From Mumia sp050632745 (GTDB lineage Bacteria; Actinomycetota; Actinomycetes; Propionibacteriales; Nocardioidaceae): a stretch of 64,000 nucleotides of DNA. Below, piece by piece: positions 17,685 through 28,148 of this stretch. Below the pieces are notes generated by a model. It was not told the origin of the DNA. It saw only the letters and a list, made by a program, of their open reading frames with translations, and made no database searches. The DNA lies in contig NZ_JBODSD010000001.1 of assembly GCF_050632745.1 (NCBI RefSeq), positions 248,001 to 312,000 on the forward strand, written 5' to 3'. A program made the translations under genes and the position numbers. How positions within the stretch are numbered: the stretch's first letter is position 1; each line of letters opens with the position of its first letter.

Positions 17685-18953
17685 ATGAGCCACGGGCAGG
17701 ACGGCGCCCACCGCTCGCTGACGGAGGTCTGGCGTACGGAGGCGCCGTACGTCCTGGCCGCCCTGCTGCGTCGCCACGGGGACCTCGGTGACTGCGAGGA
17801 CGCCGCGCAGGAGGCGGCCGAGGCGGCGACGCGGCAGTGGCCGGTCGAGGGTGTGCCGCGCGACCCGCGGGCGTGGCTGATCCGGGTGGCGTCGCGCCGG
17901 CTCGTGGACCGCGTCCGTGCCGACGCGGCGCGCAGCCGGCGCGAGGACGCCGAGCGGGACCGTGCGTCGGACGACGCCCGCGCGCCGCTCGAACCCGGTG
18001 CCGGGAACGACGACGCGGGGGACCTCCTGCGGATGCTGCTCCTCTGCTGCCATCCGGCGCTGAGCCGGCCCTCGCAGGTCGCGCTCAGCCTGCGCGCGGT
18101 CGCGGGGATGGGCGTCGCCGAGATCGCGACGGCCTTCCTCGTGCCGCCGCGCACGATGACCCAGCGCCTGACACGGGCGCGAGCGACCCTGCGGGAGGCG
18201 GGCGCGCGCTTCGAGATGCCGACAGAGGCAGACCTGCCCGCGCGGGTGGGTGCGGTGCTCGACGTCTGCTACGTCGTCTTCACCGAGGGATACCTGCGGA
18301 CCACCGGGAGCTCGCTCGTGGACACCGCGCTCGTGGACGAGGCGATCGGGCTGGTGCGGCAGATGCGCGCGGCGATCCCGGACCACGACGAGGTCGCCGG
18401 CGCGCTGGCGCTCATGCTGCTGCTCCACGCGAGGTCGCAGACCCGCACGGACGCCACCGGCGACCTCGTCCCGCTGGCGGAGCAGGACCGTACGCGGTGG
18501 CGCCGCGACCTCGTCGCCGAAGGGCAGGCGCTGCTGGAGGAGGTGCTGCCACGCGGACCCGTCGGGCGGTTCCAGCTGGAGGCGGCGATCGCTGCCGTGC
18601 ACGCGGAGGCGGCGTCGTACGAGGAGACGGACTGGCGCCAGATCAGCATGCTCTACACCGACCTCGCCCGGGTGGCCCCGAGCGCGACCGTCACGCTGAA
18701 CCACGCCGTGGCGGTCGCGATGGCGTACGACGCCCGGCTCGGGCTGCAGATGACCGAGCCGCTTCTCGCCGACCCGGCGATCCGGCGCCAGCACCACCTG
18801 TACGCCGTGCGGGCGCACCTCTTCGAGCGGCTCGGCGAGCGGGCCGCTGCGGCCGAGCAGTACGGCATCGCGGCGCGACTCACGACGAGCATCCCCGAGC
18901 AGCGCTACCTCAACCGGCGGACGCGCGCCCTCGGCCTCGCCGACGGCCCGTGA
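17685..18953 (+). CDS. ECF42-type RNA polymerase sigma factor with TPR-like extension
   Basis: A 422-residue extracytoplasmic-function sigma factor. Sigma2 covers about residues 14-90 (LGDCEDAAQEA, DPRAWLIRVASRRLVD) and sigma4 about 110-170 (VALSLRAVAGMGVAEIATAF, TMTQRLTRAR). The following ~240 residues form a helical TPR-like extension (DUF6596 type) with the ECF42 phrase FTEGYLRTTG and LNHAVAVAM. No anti-sigma gene is nearby, as is normal for ECF42, in which the extension controls activity. It probably transcribes the preceding YciI gene and itself. The stop is 11 bases from the stop of the convergent ROK gene. Confidence 0.92.
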   Translation: MSHGQDGAHRSLTEVWRTEAPYVLAALLRRHGDLGDCEDAAQEAAEAATRQWPVEGVPRDPRAWLIRVASRRLVDRVRADAARSRREDAERDRASDDARAPLEPGAGNDDAGDLLRMLLLCCHPALSRPSQVALSLRAVAGMGVAEIATAFLVPPRTMTQRLTRARATLREAGARFEMPTEADLPARVGAVLDVCYVVFTEGYLRTTGSSLVDTALVDEAIGLVRQMRAAIPDHDEVAGALALMLLLHARSQTRTDATGDLVPLAEQDRTRWRRDLVAEGQALLEEVLPRGPVGRFQLEAAIAAVHAEAASYEETDWRQISMLYTDLARVAPSATVTLNHAVAVAMAYDARLGLQMTEPLLADPAIRRQHHLYAVRAHLFERLGERAAAAEQYGIAARLTTSIPEQRYLNRRTRALGLADGP

Positions 18954-18964
18954 CCGGGTCGGGC

Positions 18965-20170
18965 TCAGGCGCTCGCGCGGGTTCGGCGCTCGATCAGGGC
19001 GTCGACGGAGCGGGGGGACAGCACGTCCTCGAGGACCATCGCCGCTGCCCCGATGACCGCCTCCCGACCGTGCATCGAGGAGCTGACGATGCGCAGCTGG
19101 TGGGTCGCCAGCGGCAGCGACCGCTGGTAGACGACCTCGCGGATCCCGGCGAGGAGGTACTCGCCGGTCGCCGACAGGGAGCCGCCGACCACGACGACCG
19201 ACGGGTTGAGCAGGCTCACGCAGGTCGCGAGCACGCTGCCGATCGCGCGGCCCGCCTCGCGCACCGCCCGGACCGCCTCGACCTCGCCACGCTCGACGGC
19301 CGCCACCACGTCCTGCGGTGTCGTCACGCCGATGTCGAGGTCGGCGAGCTGCTTGGCGATGGCGGGACCGGCGGCGACGGCCTCGAGGCACCCCAGGTTG
19401 CCGCAGCGGCACGCGACGTCCTCGCCCTTGCCGCTGACCTGGACGTGACCGAGGTCGCCGGCGGTCCCGAGGGCGCCGCGGACGAGGCGGCGGTTGGAGA
19501 TGATGCCGGAGCCGATGCCCGTGGCGACCTTGACGAAGAGGAGGTCGTCCGTCTCGGGCCAGTGCGCCGTGTGCTCGCCGAGCGCCATCACGTTGACGTC
19601 GTTGTCGACGAGGACCGTGACCGGGAACGCGGTCGTGAGGTAGCCGGGGATGTCGAAGTCGTGCCAGCCCGGCATGATCGGCGGGTTCGCGGGCCGGCCG
19701 GTCGAGTGCTCGACGGGCCCGGGCGCGCCGACGCCGATTCCGGCGAGGGAGTCCGGCGTGAGCCCCAGGTCGCCGAGGAGGCCCTTCGCGAGCTCGACGA
19801 CGCGGTCCAGCACGACCTTCGGTCCCTCGGTGATGTCGCTGACGACGCTGACCTCGGCGAGCACCGCGCCGGCGAGGTCAGCGACGGCCACCGTCGCGTG
19901 GCTGGCGCCGAGGTCGACGGCCAGCACGGCGTACGACGAGGTGTTCATCGCGTAGCGCACCGGGGGGCGCCCTCCGGTCGAGGCGGCCTCTCCCACGGGG
20001 ACGAGGAGGCCCGCCGCGAGGAGGAGGTCGAGCCGCGCGGACACGGTGGATCGTGCCAGCGACGTCGCCTCGGCGATCTCCGCCTTCGTCCGCGCTCGGC
20101 CGTCCCGCATCAGCTGGAAGACCTCGCTGGCTGCAGTCGCCGAGCTCGCCTGCGGCACGAACGATTCCAT
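18965..20170 (-). CDS. ROK-family transcriptional regulator of the divergent sugar operon
   Basis: A 401-residue ROK repressor with an N-terminal winged helix (TKAEIAEATSLARSTVSARL, about residues 28-47), a kinase-like core (AVDLGASHATVAV; ATGIGSGI) and the zinc cluster CRCGNLGCLEA near residue 270. It lies back to back with an RbsABC-like importer, and 110 bases separate the starts, so it is the likely regulator of that operon. GGGAG ten bases upstream supports the ATG at 20170. It is clearly a paralogue of the XylR-like regulator at 16 kb but shares little beyond the family motifs. Confidence 0.88.
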   Translation of the reverse strand: MESFVPQASSATAASEVFQLMRDGRARTKAEIAEATSLARSTVSARLDLLLAAGLLVPVGEAASTGGRPPVRYAMNTSSYAVLAVDLGASHATVAVADLAGAVLAEVSVVSDITEGPKVVLDRVVELAKGLLGDLGLTPDSLAGIGVGAPGPVEHSTGRPANPPIMPGWHDFDIPGYLTTAFPVTVLVDNDVNVMALGEHTAHWPETDDLLFVKVATGIGSGIISNRRLVRGALGTAGDLGHVQVSGKGEDVACRCGNLGCLEAVAAGPAIAKQLADLDIGVTTPQDVVAAVERGEVEAVRAVREAGRAIGSVLATCVSLLNPSVVVVGGSLSATGEYLLAGIREVVYQRSLPLATHQLRIVSSSMHGREAVIGAAAMVLEDVLSPRSVDALIERRTRASA

Positions 20171-20243
20171 GCCGATTAGTCTCCCACGGGAACTTATGCA
20201 GTCAACCCCAACAGAAGGATGTCGGCCGAAACCCGACTTTTGC

Positions 20244-20273
20244 TTGACGGTCGTCATTACCTGTGACTAGCAT
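20244..20273 (+). promoter_or_regulatory. Candidate leaderless promoter of the sugar ABC operon
   Basis: TTGACG (20244-20249), an 18-base spacer and TAGCAT (20268-20273) precede the ATG at 20281 by exactly 7 bases, so transcription would begin at the start codon. No ribosome site is present. The geometry is the same as in front of xylB. Confidence 0.5.
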
Positions 20274-20280
20274 CACGCGC

Positions 20281-21812
<1,532 letters not shown>

Positions 21813-21816
<4 letters not shown>

Positions 21817-22826
21817 GTACCTCATCGGTGACCGGAAGCGCGCAGCAGACCACGGCAGCGCCTGAGAAGAGGGCGCGCTCCCTCGGGGTCGCCCGCAACC
21901 TCGGCCTGGTGGTCGCGCTGGTGGTCCTGTGCGTCGTCGGCCTCGTCACGGCCGGCGACCGCTTCGCCAGCACGAACAACATCATCACCGTCCTCAGCCT
22001 CGCCTCCGCGATCGGCGTGGTCGCGATCGGGATGACGTTCGTGATCACCGGCGGCGGCATCGACCTGTCGGTCGGCGCGATCGTCGCCCTCGCCTCGGTG
22101 TGGGCCTCGACGACCGGCACCCAGGCGATGGCGGAGAACGTCGGGTGGATCGTGATCGTCACGACCGCGATCGCCGTCGGCATCGCCTGCGGCCTGATCA
22201 ACGGCGTGCTGATCGCCTACGGCAAGATCGTCCCCTTCATCGCGACGCTGGCGATGCTCGCCAGCGCCCGGGGCCTCGCCGAGATCATCGCCGACCGCAA
22301 GACGCAGATCATCCGCGACCAGGCGTTCCGTGACGCCCTCGGCGCCCGCCCCCTGGGGATCCCGGTGATCGTCTACATCTTCGCCGTCGTCGTGATCGCC
22401 GGGTGGTTCCTGCTGAACAGGACGACGTTCGGCCGACGGACGTTCGCCGTCGGCGGCAACATCGAGGCGGCACGGCTCGCGGGCATCAAGGTGCAGCGGC
22501 ACACCGTCTACCTGTACGCCCTGCTGGGCGCCACCTGCGGGCTGGCTGCCGTGATGCTCATGTCGCGCACGCAGACGGGGTCGTCCACCCACGGCCTCAT
22601 GTGGGAGCTCGACGCGATCGCCGCGGTCGTCATCGGCGGCACGCTGCTCAGCGGTGGCCGCGGCACCGTGATCGGCACGCTGCTCGGCGTCCTGATCTTC
22701 ACCACCCTCACCAATGTCTTCACGCTCAACAACCTGTCGACGTCCGTCCAGGCCGTCGCCAAGGGCGTGATCATCGTCGTCGCCGTGCTCCTCCAGCAGC
22801 GACTGGCGAACCGCAGCAACACCTGA
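21813..22826 (+). CDS. Sugar ABC transporter permease (RbsC-like)
   Basis: A 337-residue membrane protein of the branched-chain/ribose permease family with about eight to ten helices. The family phrases are GMTFVITGGGIDLSVGAIVA near residue 73, NGVLIAYGKIVPFIATLAML near 130, and the cytoplasmic loop FAVGGNIEAARLAGI near 212, followed by VVIGGTLLSGGRGT near 272. The GTG start at 21813 overlaps the ATP-binding gene's stop (GTGA). Homodimerisation with the RbsA-like protein is expected. Confidence 0.92.
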
Positions 22827-22847
22827 AACCCCGACCGAGGAGACAGC

Positions 22848-23894
22848 ATGTCCACCACCACCCCGCGCCGTCGGCTGCTGGCCCTCGCCGGCGTCGCTGC
22901 CGCAGCGACCCTGGCCCTGAGCGCCTGCACGAACAGCTCCGGCGACGACGACACCGAGAGCGTCGCGAACACCGGCTCCGGCGACAACGCGGAGGCCGGC
23001 GAGACGGTCCGCATCGGCTTCTCGGCTCCGGCAGCCGACCACGGCTGGATGGGCGCCATCACCTCGGCGGCCGTGAAGCAGGCCGAGGCGTTCGAGGACG
23101 TCGAGCTGATCAACGCCGAGGGCACCAACGACGTCAACCTGCAGATCTCGCAGGTGGAGACCTTCATCAACGACAAGGTCGACGCCATCGTGCTGCTCCC
23201 GTTCGACGGTGCCGCGATGACCGACGTCGCGACGCGAGCGATGGAGGCCGGCATCCCGGTCATCAACGTCGACCGCGAGTTCGACTCCCCGTTCGCGGCC
23301 CGCTCGACCATCCTCGGTGACAACTACGGCATGGGCGTCTCGGCCGGTCGCTACATCTGCGAACAGGCCGACGGCAACACCGACGCGGTCGTCGCCGAGA
23401 TCGCCGGCATCGACTCGCTGCCGCTCACCCAGGACCGTTCGCAGGGCTTCAAGGACGCGCTGGCCGACTGCGGGCTGAAGGTCTCCAACCGGGTCGCGGC
23501 GGAGTTCACCGTCGAGTCCGGCGAGCGGGCCGCGGCGAACCTGCTGCAGGCCGCGCCGAAGATCGACTACCTCTGGAACCACGACGACGACCAGGGCGTC
23601 GGCGTCATGGCCGCCATCGAGAACGCGGGCCGCGACGAGTTCGTCATGGTGGGCGGCGCCGGCTCGGCGAACGTGATGCGGTCGATCGAGGCCGACGACA
23701 CCGTCCTCAAGGCGACGGTCATCTACCCGTCGACCCAGGGCGCGGACGGCATCAAGCTGGCGCGCCTCATCGCGCAGGGCAAGTCGATGTCCGACCTCGC
23801 CGAGGTCGAGGTGCCGCGCAAGATCCAGCTGGCGGCGCCGATCGTGACGAAGGACAACGTCGACCAGTACATGGACTCGGCCTTCGAGTCCTGA
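22848..23894 (+). CDS. Sugar ABC transporter substrate-binding lipoprotein (RbsB-like)
   Basis: A 348-residue periplasmic-binding-type protein. A lipoprotein signal ends at the lipobox LSAC with Cys27, so it is tethered to the outer face of the membrane. The mature part has the type I fold of ribose/galactose-binding proteins: VRIGFSAPAADHGWMGAIT, VDAIVLLPFDG, MEAGIPVINVDREF and the hinge region ending LAAPIVTKDNVDQYM. Aromatic and acidic residues after VDREF fit a sugar ligand. It is followed by a strong hairpin that should make its transcript more abundant than the downstream enzymes. Confidence 0.92.
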   Translation: MSTTTPRRRLLALAGVAAAATLALSACTNSSGDDDTESVANTGSGDNAEAGETVRIGFSAPAADHGWMGAITSAAVKQAEAFEDVELINAEGTNDVNLQISQVETFINDKVDAIVLLPFDGAAMTDVATRAMEAGIPVINVDREFDSPFAARSTILGDNYGMGVSAGRYICEQADGNTDAVVAEIAGIDSLPLTQDRSQGFKDALADCGLKVSNRVAAEFTVESGERAAANLLQAAPKIDYLWNHDDDQGVGVMAAIENAGRDEFVMVGGAGSANVMRSIEADDTVLKATVIYPSTQGADGIKLARLIAQGKSMSDLAEVEVPRKIQLAAPIVTKDNVDQYMDSAFES

Positions 23895-23900
23895 CCGACG

Positions 23901-23939
23901 GCGGTGCGCCCCGCTCCCCCCGAGGGTGGGGCGCACCGC
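23901..23939 (+). terminator. Hairpin after the binding-protein gene
   Basis: A perfect 12-bp stem (GCGGTGCGCCCC pairs with GGGGCGCACCGC) with a 15-base loop lies 6 bases after the binding-protein stop and 36 bases before the dehydrogenase start. Intra-operon hairpins here typically protect or partly terminate, raising binding-protein levels relative to downstream genes. Confidence 0.75.
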
Positions 23940-23975
23940 ATCCAGCGCACACGCCCCTCGGACCGAAGGAATCCC

Positions 23976-25214
23976 ATGACAGACACGTCCCGTGAGCTCC
24001 GCGTCGGCCAGATCGGCTACGCCTTCATGGGCGCGGCGCACTCCCAGGCGTGGCGCACCGCCCCGGCGTTCTTCGACCTCCCGCTCACGCCTCGGCTCAC
24101 CGCGCTGTGCGGGCGCGACGCCGCGGCGGCCGGTGCCGTCGCCGAGCGCTTCGGCTGGGAGTCGGTCGAGACGGACTGGCACGCGCTGATCGAGCGCGAC
24201 GACATCGATCTCGTCGACATCTGCACGCCGGGCAACACGCACGCCGAGATCGCCGTCGCCGCGCTGCGCGCCGGCAAGCACGTGCTCTGCGAGAAGCCGC
24301 TCGCCAACACCGTCGAGGAGGCGGAGCTGATGGCGCAGGTGGCGGCGGAGGCGGCCCAGAACGGCGTGTTCGCGATGGTCGGCTTCACCTACCGTCGTAC
24401 CCCTGCCCTGTCCTTCGCCCGCCAGCTCGTGCAGGAAGGGCGCCTCGGCACGATCCGCCACGTCCGCGCGCACTACCTGCAGGACTGGCTGGTCGATCCT
24501 GACAGCCCGTTGACGTGGCGCCTCGACAAGTCGCTCGCGGGGTCGGGTGCGCTCGGTGACATCGGCGCGCACATCGTGGACGCGGCCCAGTTCATCACCG
24601 GGTCGTCGATCAGCTCCGTCAGCGGCGTGATGCAGACCTTCGTCGACAGCCGCCCGATCTCCGGCGAGCACGCCACGCTCGGCGGCAGCGGGAGCGCGAC
24701 CGGCGAGCGCGGACCGGTCACCGTCGACGACGCCGCGGCGTTCACCGCCCGCTTCGACAACGGCGCGCTCGGCATCTTCGAGGCGACGCGCTTCGCGACC
24801 GGGCGCAAGAACGCGCTCCGGATCGAGATCAGCGGGTCCGACGGCGCGCTCGCGTTCGACTTCGAGGAGATGAACATCCTCAACCTCTACGACGGCTCGG
24901 ACCCCGCCGAGACCGCCGGGTTCCGCCGGATCGTCGTCACCGAGGCGACGCACCCGTACGTCGCGGCGTGGTGGCCGCCGGGTCACGGCCTCGGTTATGA
25001 GCACGGCTTCACGCACCAGGTCGTCGACCTCGTCAACGCCGTCGCGGCGGGCGAGCAGCCGACTCCGTCGTTCGCCGACGGACTCGCCGTGCAGCGGGTC
25101 CTCGCGGCGGTCGAGGCGAGCTCGGAGGACGACTCCCGGCAGCAGAAGGTCCCGCACGACCCCGACCCCGTACGCGCAGTCGCGCCCGTGGCGCGAGAAG
25201 GAGAGGCATCATGA
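23976..25214 (+). CDS. Gfo/Idh/MocA-family dehydrogenase
   Basis: A 412-residue NAD(P)-dependent sugar or polyol dehydrogenase. The N-terminal Rossmann domain has GQIGYAFMGAAHSQAW and the conserved CEKPLANTVEEAE (catalytic Lys) near residue 107; the C-terminal domain contains GSGALGDIGAHIVDAAQF, where the active-site Asp and His lie. It belongs to the operon with the ABC importer and the isomerase, so it probably oxidises the imported sugar or inositol-like compound. AAGGA precedes the ATG. The stop overlaps the isomerase start by 4 bases. Confidence 0.9.
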   Translation: MTDTSRELRVGQIGYAFMGAAHSQAWRTAPAFFDLPLTPRLTALCGRDAAAAGAVAERFGWESVETDWHALIERDDIDLVDICTPGNTHAEIAVAALRAGKHVLCEKPLANTVEEAELMAQVAAEAAQNGVFAMVGFTYRRTPALSFARQLVQEGRLGTIRHVRAHYLQDWLVDPDSPLTWRLDKSLAGSGALGDIGAHIVDAAQFITGSSISSVSGVMQTFVDSRPISGEHATLGGSGSATGERGPVTVDDAAAFTARFDNGALGIFEATRFATGRKNALRIEISGSDGALAFDFEEMNILNLYDGSDPAETAGFRRIVVTEATHPYVAAWWPPGHGLGYEHGFTHQVVDLVNAVAAGEQPTPSFADGLAVQRVLAAVEASSEDDSRQQKVPHDPDPVRAVAPVAREGEAS

Positions 25215-26218
25215 CGCGACCCATCACGCTCTTCACCGGGCAGTGGGCGGACCTGCCGTTCGAGGAGGTCGCGCGGCTGGCGTCGGGATGGGGGTACGAC
25301 GGTCTCGAGATCGCGTGCTGGGGCGACCACTTCGACCCGTGGGCCGCGGTGGAGGAGGACGGCTACGTCCAGGCGAAGCTCGACCTGCTCGACAAGTACG
25401 GGCTGAAGGTCTACGCGATCTCCAACCACCTCAAGGGCCAGGCGGTCTGCGACGACCCGATCGACCAGCGCCACCGCGACATGCTCCCCGACCGCATCTG
25501 GGGTGACGGCGACGCCGAGGGCGTGCGTCAGCGGGCGGCCGAGGAGATGAAGAACACCGCCCGTGCGGCACGCATGCTCGGGGTCGACACGGTCGTTGGG
25601 TTCACCGGCTCCTCGATCTGGAAGTACGTCGCGATGTTCCCGCCGGCCTCGGCCGAGCTGGTCGACGCCGGCTACGAGGACTTCGCGAACCGCTGGAACC
25701 CGATCCTCGACGTCTTCGACGCCGAGGGCGTGCGGTTCGCGCACGAGGTCCACCCGAGCGAGATCGCGTACGACTACTGGACGACCGTGCGCACGCTCGA
25801 GGCGATCGGCCACCGCGAGGCGTTCGGGCTCAACTGGGACCCGTCGCACTTCGTCTGGCAGGACCTGGACCCGCTGGGTTTCCTGTGGGACTTCAAGGAC
25901 CGGATCTACCACGTCGACTGCAAGGACGCGAAGAAGCAGGTCGGCAACGGGCGCAACGGCCGCCTCGGGTCGCACCTGCCGTGGGCCGACCCGCGGCGGG
26001 GCTGGGACTTCGTGTCGACCGGTCGCGGCGACGTGCCGTGGGAGGCGTGCTTCCGGATGCTCAACACGATCGGCTACGAGGGCCCCATCTCGATCGAGTG
26101 GGAGGACGCCGGCATGGACCGCCTCCTCGGGGCTCCGGAGGCGCTCGCGTTCGTCACGGCGAACCTCTTCGACGCTCCCGAGGCCGCCTTCGACGCCGCG
26201 TTCAGCACCAAGGACTGA
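25211..26218 (+). CDS. Sugar phosphate isomerase/epimerase (TIM barrel)
   Basis: A 335-residue AP-endonuclease-2-like TIM barrel of the kind found in inositol and sugar catabolism. Metal-binding residues are visible in HEVHPSEIAYD (Glu, about residue 178), LNWDPSHFVWQ (Asp and His, about 213), VDCKDAKKQ and ISIEWEDAGMD near 296. It is the last gene of the ABC-dehydrogenase operon, coupled to the dehydrogenase by a 4-base overlap, and is followed by a perfect 16-bp hairpin terminator. It probably isomerises the keto product of the dehydrogenase; the exact compound is not predictable. Confidence 0.9.
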   Translation: MTRPITLFTGQWADLPFEEVARLASGWGYDGLEIACWGDHFDPWAAVEEDGYVQAKLDLLDKYGLKVYAISNHLKGQAVCDDPIDQRHRDMLPDRIWGDGDAEGVRQRAAEEMKNTARAARMLGVDTVVGFTGSSIWKYVAMFPPASAELVDAGYEDFANRWNPILDVFDAEGVRFAHEVHPSEIAYDYWTTVRTLEAIGHREAFGLNWDPSHFVWQDLDPLGFLWDFKDRIYHVDCKDAKKQVGNGRNGRLGSHLPWADPRRGWDFVSTGRGDVPWEACFRMLNTIGYEGPISIEWEDAGMDRLLGAPEALAFVTANLFDAPEAAFDAAFSTKD

Positions 26219-26237
26219 ACGCGCACCCGCATCTGTG

Positions 26238-26274
26238 CGGTCGATCGGTGCTCCGGACGAGCACCGATCGACCG
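26238..26274 (+). terminator. Strong hairpin terminator of the sugar operon
   Basis: A perfect 16-bp stem (26238-26253 and 26259-26274) with a 5-base loop, followed by CTTTGT. It closes the ABC operon and faces the convergent SGNH hydrolase gene. Confidence 0.85.
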
Positions 26275-26296
26275 CTTTGTCGTTCGTCGGCCCCGC

Positions 26297-27532
26297 TCAG
26301 CGCGGCACGACGACCTTGAGGCGGATCGGGTTCGAACGGCTCCACCGCGTCGTCGCCGAACCGCGGTAGGTCACGGTGATGCGGTGCTTGCCGCGCTTCA
26401 GCCGTGGCAGGTGCACGAGCCGCTTGCCGGTCGCGCCGACGCGGACCTTCTTGAGGATCCGCTTGCCGTCCCTCACGACCAGCACGCCGCCGGGCTTCAC
26501 GCCGCGGGCGGCGCGCACGCGGACCCGGACGTAGGCGCGCTTCGTGGTCGTGATGCGGTGCTTGCCCACCAGCTTCGCGGTCGTGCTCGTGGTGACCTTG
26601 ACGACGGGAGCGGGGGCGGGCTTCGGCGGGTTGGGCTTCGGCGGCTGCGGCTTCGGGGCGAGCGCAGCGGCGAAGGCGTCGGCGATCTTCTGGTGGCCGG
26701 CGTCGTTGGCGTGGATGTCGCCCATGCTGCACATCCAGGTCCAGGTGCAGATCCGCGCGACGTTGAGCGGCACCTTCGTCGGGTAGCCGGGAAGGTCAAC
26801 CATCGTGGTCGTGTCGTTCGAGGAGAACGCGCCGGCGACGTCGGCGGTGAGGAAGCCGTTCGCGGTGTTCGCCGCGGTGATGGTGTCGTTGAGCGTCTTG
26901 GCCACGCCGATCGACAGGGAGGCGAGGGCCTCGTTGCCGCTGACGTGTCCGGCCAGGAACGGGTTGTAGTAGGTCATGCCGACGTACCGGGGCTTCGCGC
27001 CGCCGGCCTCGAGGAGCGCCGCGTCGATGGCGGACAGGTCCGCGCCGACCGACCCGATGCGCTTCGTGAGGCAGGTGAGCATGTCGTCGCCGTCGGCCCC
27101 CGCGGGCACGCACGGGTGGACGTCGTTCGCGCCGATGCCGACGGACACGTACTTCACCTGGCCGGGGTAGTCCTCCAGGAACTTCACGGCCGCGGCGAGC
27201 TGCGTCCCCTCGTCGTACGAGCACGCGCCGGGGTTGCCGTTGGCGTGGCTGCCGGTGAGCACCGAGCGCGCGGTGGCGCCGGCGCAGCCGAACGCCTCGT
27301 GCCGGAGGTTCGGGTCGGACTGCTTGAGCTTCTCGTACAGGCGGTTCGTGTAGGCGGTCTCTGGCTCGTTCACGCGCGAGTCCGGCTGCCAGCCGGTCGC
27401 GAGCGAGTCGCCGAGCGACACGTAGTAAGTGGGGGCGGGCTCGGCGGCGACCGCGGGCGATGCCGCCGCGAGGCCACTGAGCGTCAGGCCGCACGCCGCG
27501 AGGACGGCGGCGGCCTTGTGGACGATGGACAC
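26297..27532 (-). CDS. Secreted SGNH/GDSL hydrolase with C-terminal Ig-like domain
   Basis: A 411-residue exported esterase. A signal peptide ends near Ala30 (SPAVAA). The SGNH domain spans about 35-290 with block I GDSL at 41-44 (Ser43), block III GANDVH, and block V HANDAGH with the catalytic Asp/His. A proline-rich PKP linker at about 291-310 leads to an Ig-like repeat domain to the end. Six or more cysteines suggest disulfides in the secreted enzyme. Such proteins hydrolyse acyl esters or lipids outside the cell. The Ig-like module resembles the C-terminal ones at 9.5 kb and 50 kb. Confidence 0.88.
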   Translation of the reverse strand: MSIVHKAAAVLAACGLTLSGLAAASPAVAAEPAPTYYVSLGDSLATGWQPDSRVNEPETAYTNRLYEKLKQSDPNLRHEAFGCAGATARSVLTGSHANGNPGACSYDEGTQLAAAVKFLEDYPGQVKYVSVGIGANDVHPCVPAGADGDDMLTCLTKRIGSVGADLSAIDAALLEAGGAKPRYVGMTYYNPFLAGHVSGNEALASLSIGVAKTLNDTITAANTANGFLTADVAGAFSSNDTTTMVDLPGYPTKVPLNVARICTWTWMCSMGDIHANDAGHQKIADAFAAALAPKPQPPKPNPPKPAPAPVVKVTTSTTAKLVGKHRITTTKRAYVRVRVRAARGVKPGGVLVVRDGKRILKKVRVGATGKRLVHLPRLKRGKHRITVTYRGSATTRWSRSNPIRLKVVVPR

Positions 27533-27620
27533 GTAGTTCTCCCTTCCTGGGTGAGAGCACCCTAGGTCGGCGCGTGACGCCGCTCACACCCGGGCTCCGG
27601 GAGGCTGGTCGGCTGATTTA

Positions 27621-27639
27621 GTATGCAAAATAGTCTACG
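27621..27639. promoter_or_regulatory. GntR operator-like site 1 (before maoC)
   Basis: GTATGCAAAATAGTCTACG, 14 bases before the maoC start. It matches the reverse complements of the sites at 28897 and 41591 at 13 of 19 positions (against site 2), including the ATGCA and GT-TAC halves. Confidence 0.5.
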
Positions 27640-27653
27640 AAAGGACGACCCAC

Positions 27654-28106
27654 GTGAAGGTCTTCGACAGCACGCGATCGTTGCTCGAGGCGAGCGGGCA
27701 GGAGGTCGGCGTCAGCGACTGGGTCACCGTCGACCAGAGCCGGATCGACCTCTTCGCAGAGGCGACCGGCGACCACCAGTGGATCCACGTCGATCCCGAG
27801 CGTGCCGCGAGCGGGCCGTTCGGAGCGACGGTCGCCCACGGCTACCTCACGCTCGCGCTGCTGGTCCCGCTGATGGCGCAGACCTACCACTTCGAGAACC
27901 GGCGGCACGCGCTCAACTACGGGCTCAACAAGGTGCGCTTCCCGAGCCCGGTCCCGTCGGGCTCGCGGGTCCGCGCGCGGGTGAGGATCGCGGAGGCGCA
28001 GGAGGTCGACGGCGGCGCCCAGGTGGTCTGGGGCGTGACGGTCGAGCTCGAGGGTTCGGACCGTCCCGCGTGCGTCGCGGAGAGCATCACCCGCGTCTAC
28101 TTCTGA
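27654..28106 (+). CDS. MaoC-family (R)-enoyl-CoA hydratase-like protein
   Basis: A 150-residue single hot-dog protein of the MaoC family. The catalytic hydratase motif is present: FAEATGDHQWIHVDPERA, with Asp and His separated by the usual spacing, followed by GPFGATVAHGYLTLALL. Such proteins hydrate 2-enoyl-CoA thioesters. GTG at 27654 has AAGGACG upstream. It is the leftmost gene of the CoA-catabolic island and has its own copy of the island's operator-like sequence in the promoter, so it is probably co-regulated with the operons to the right. Confidence 0.88.
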   Translation: MKVFDSTRSLLEASGQEVGVSDWVTVDQSRIDLFAEATGDHQWIHVDPERAASGPFGATVAHGYLTLALLVPLMAQTYHFENRRHALNYGLNKVRFPSPVPSGSRVRARVRIAEAQEVDGGAQVVWGVTVELEGSDRPACVAESITRVYF

Positions 28107-28148
28107 CTGACGAGCCGTGGCTCGCGCGTCGCGGGCCACGGCTGACGG

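Noticed and set aside
21822..25157. 1111-codon minus-strand open frame
   Set aside because: It is antisense to the permease, binding-protein and dehydrogenase genes, with shadow-type composition.
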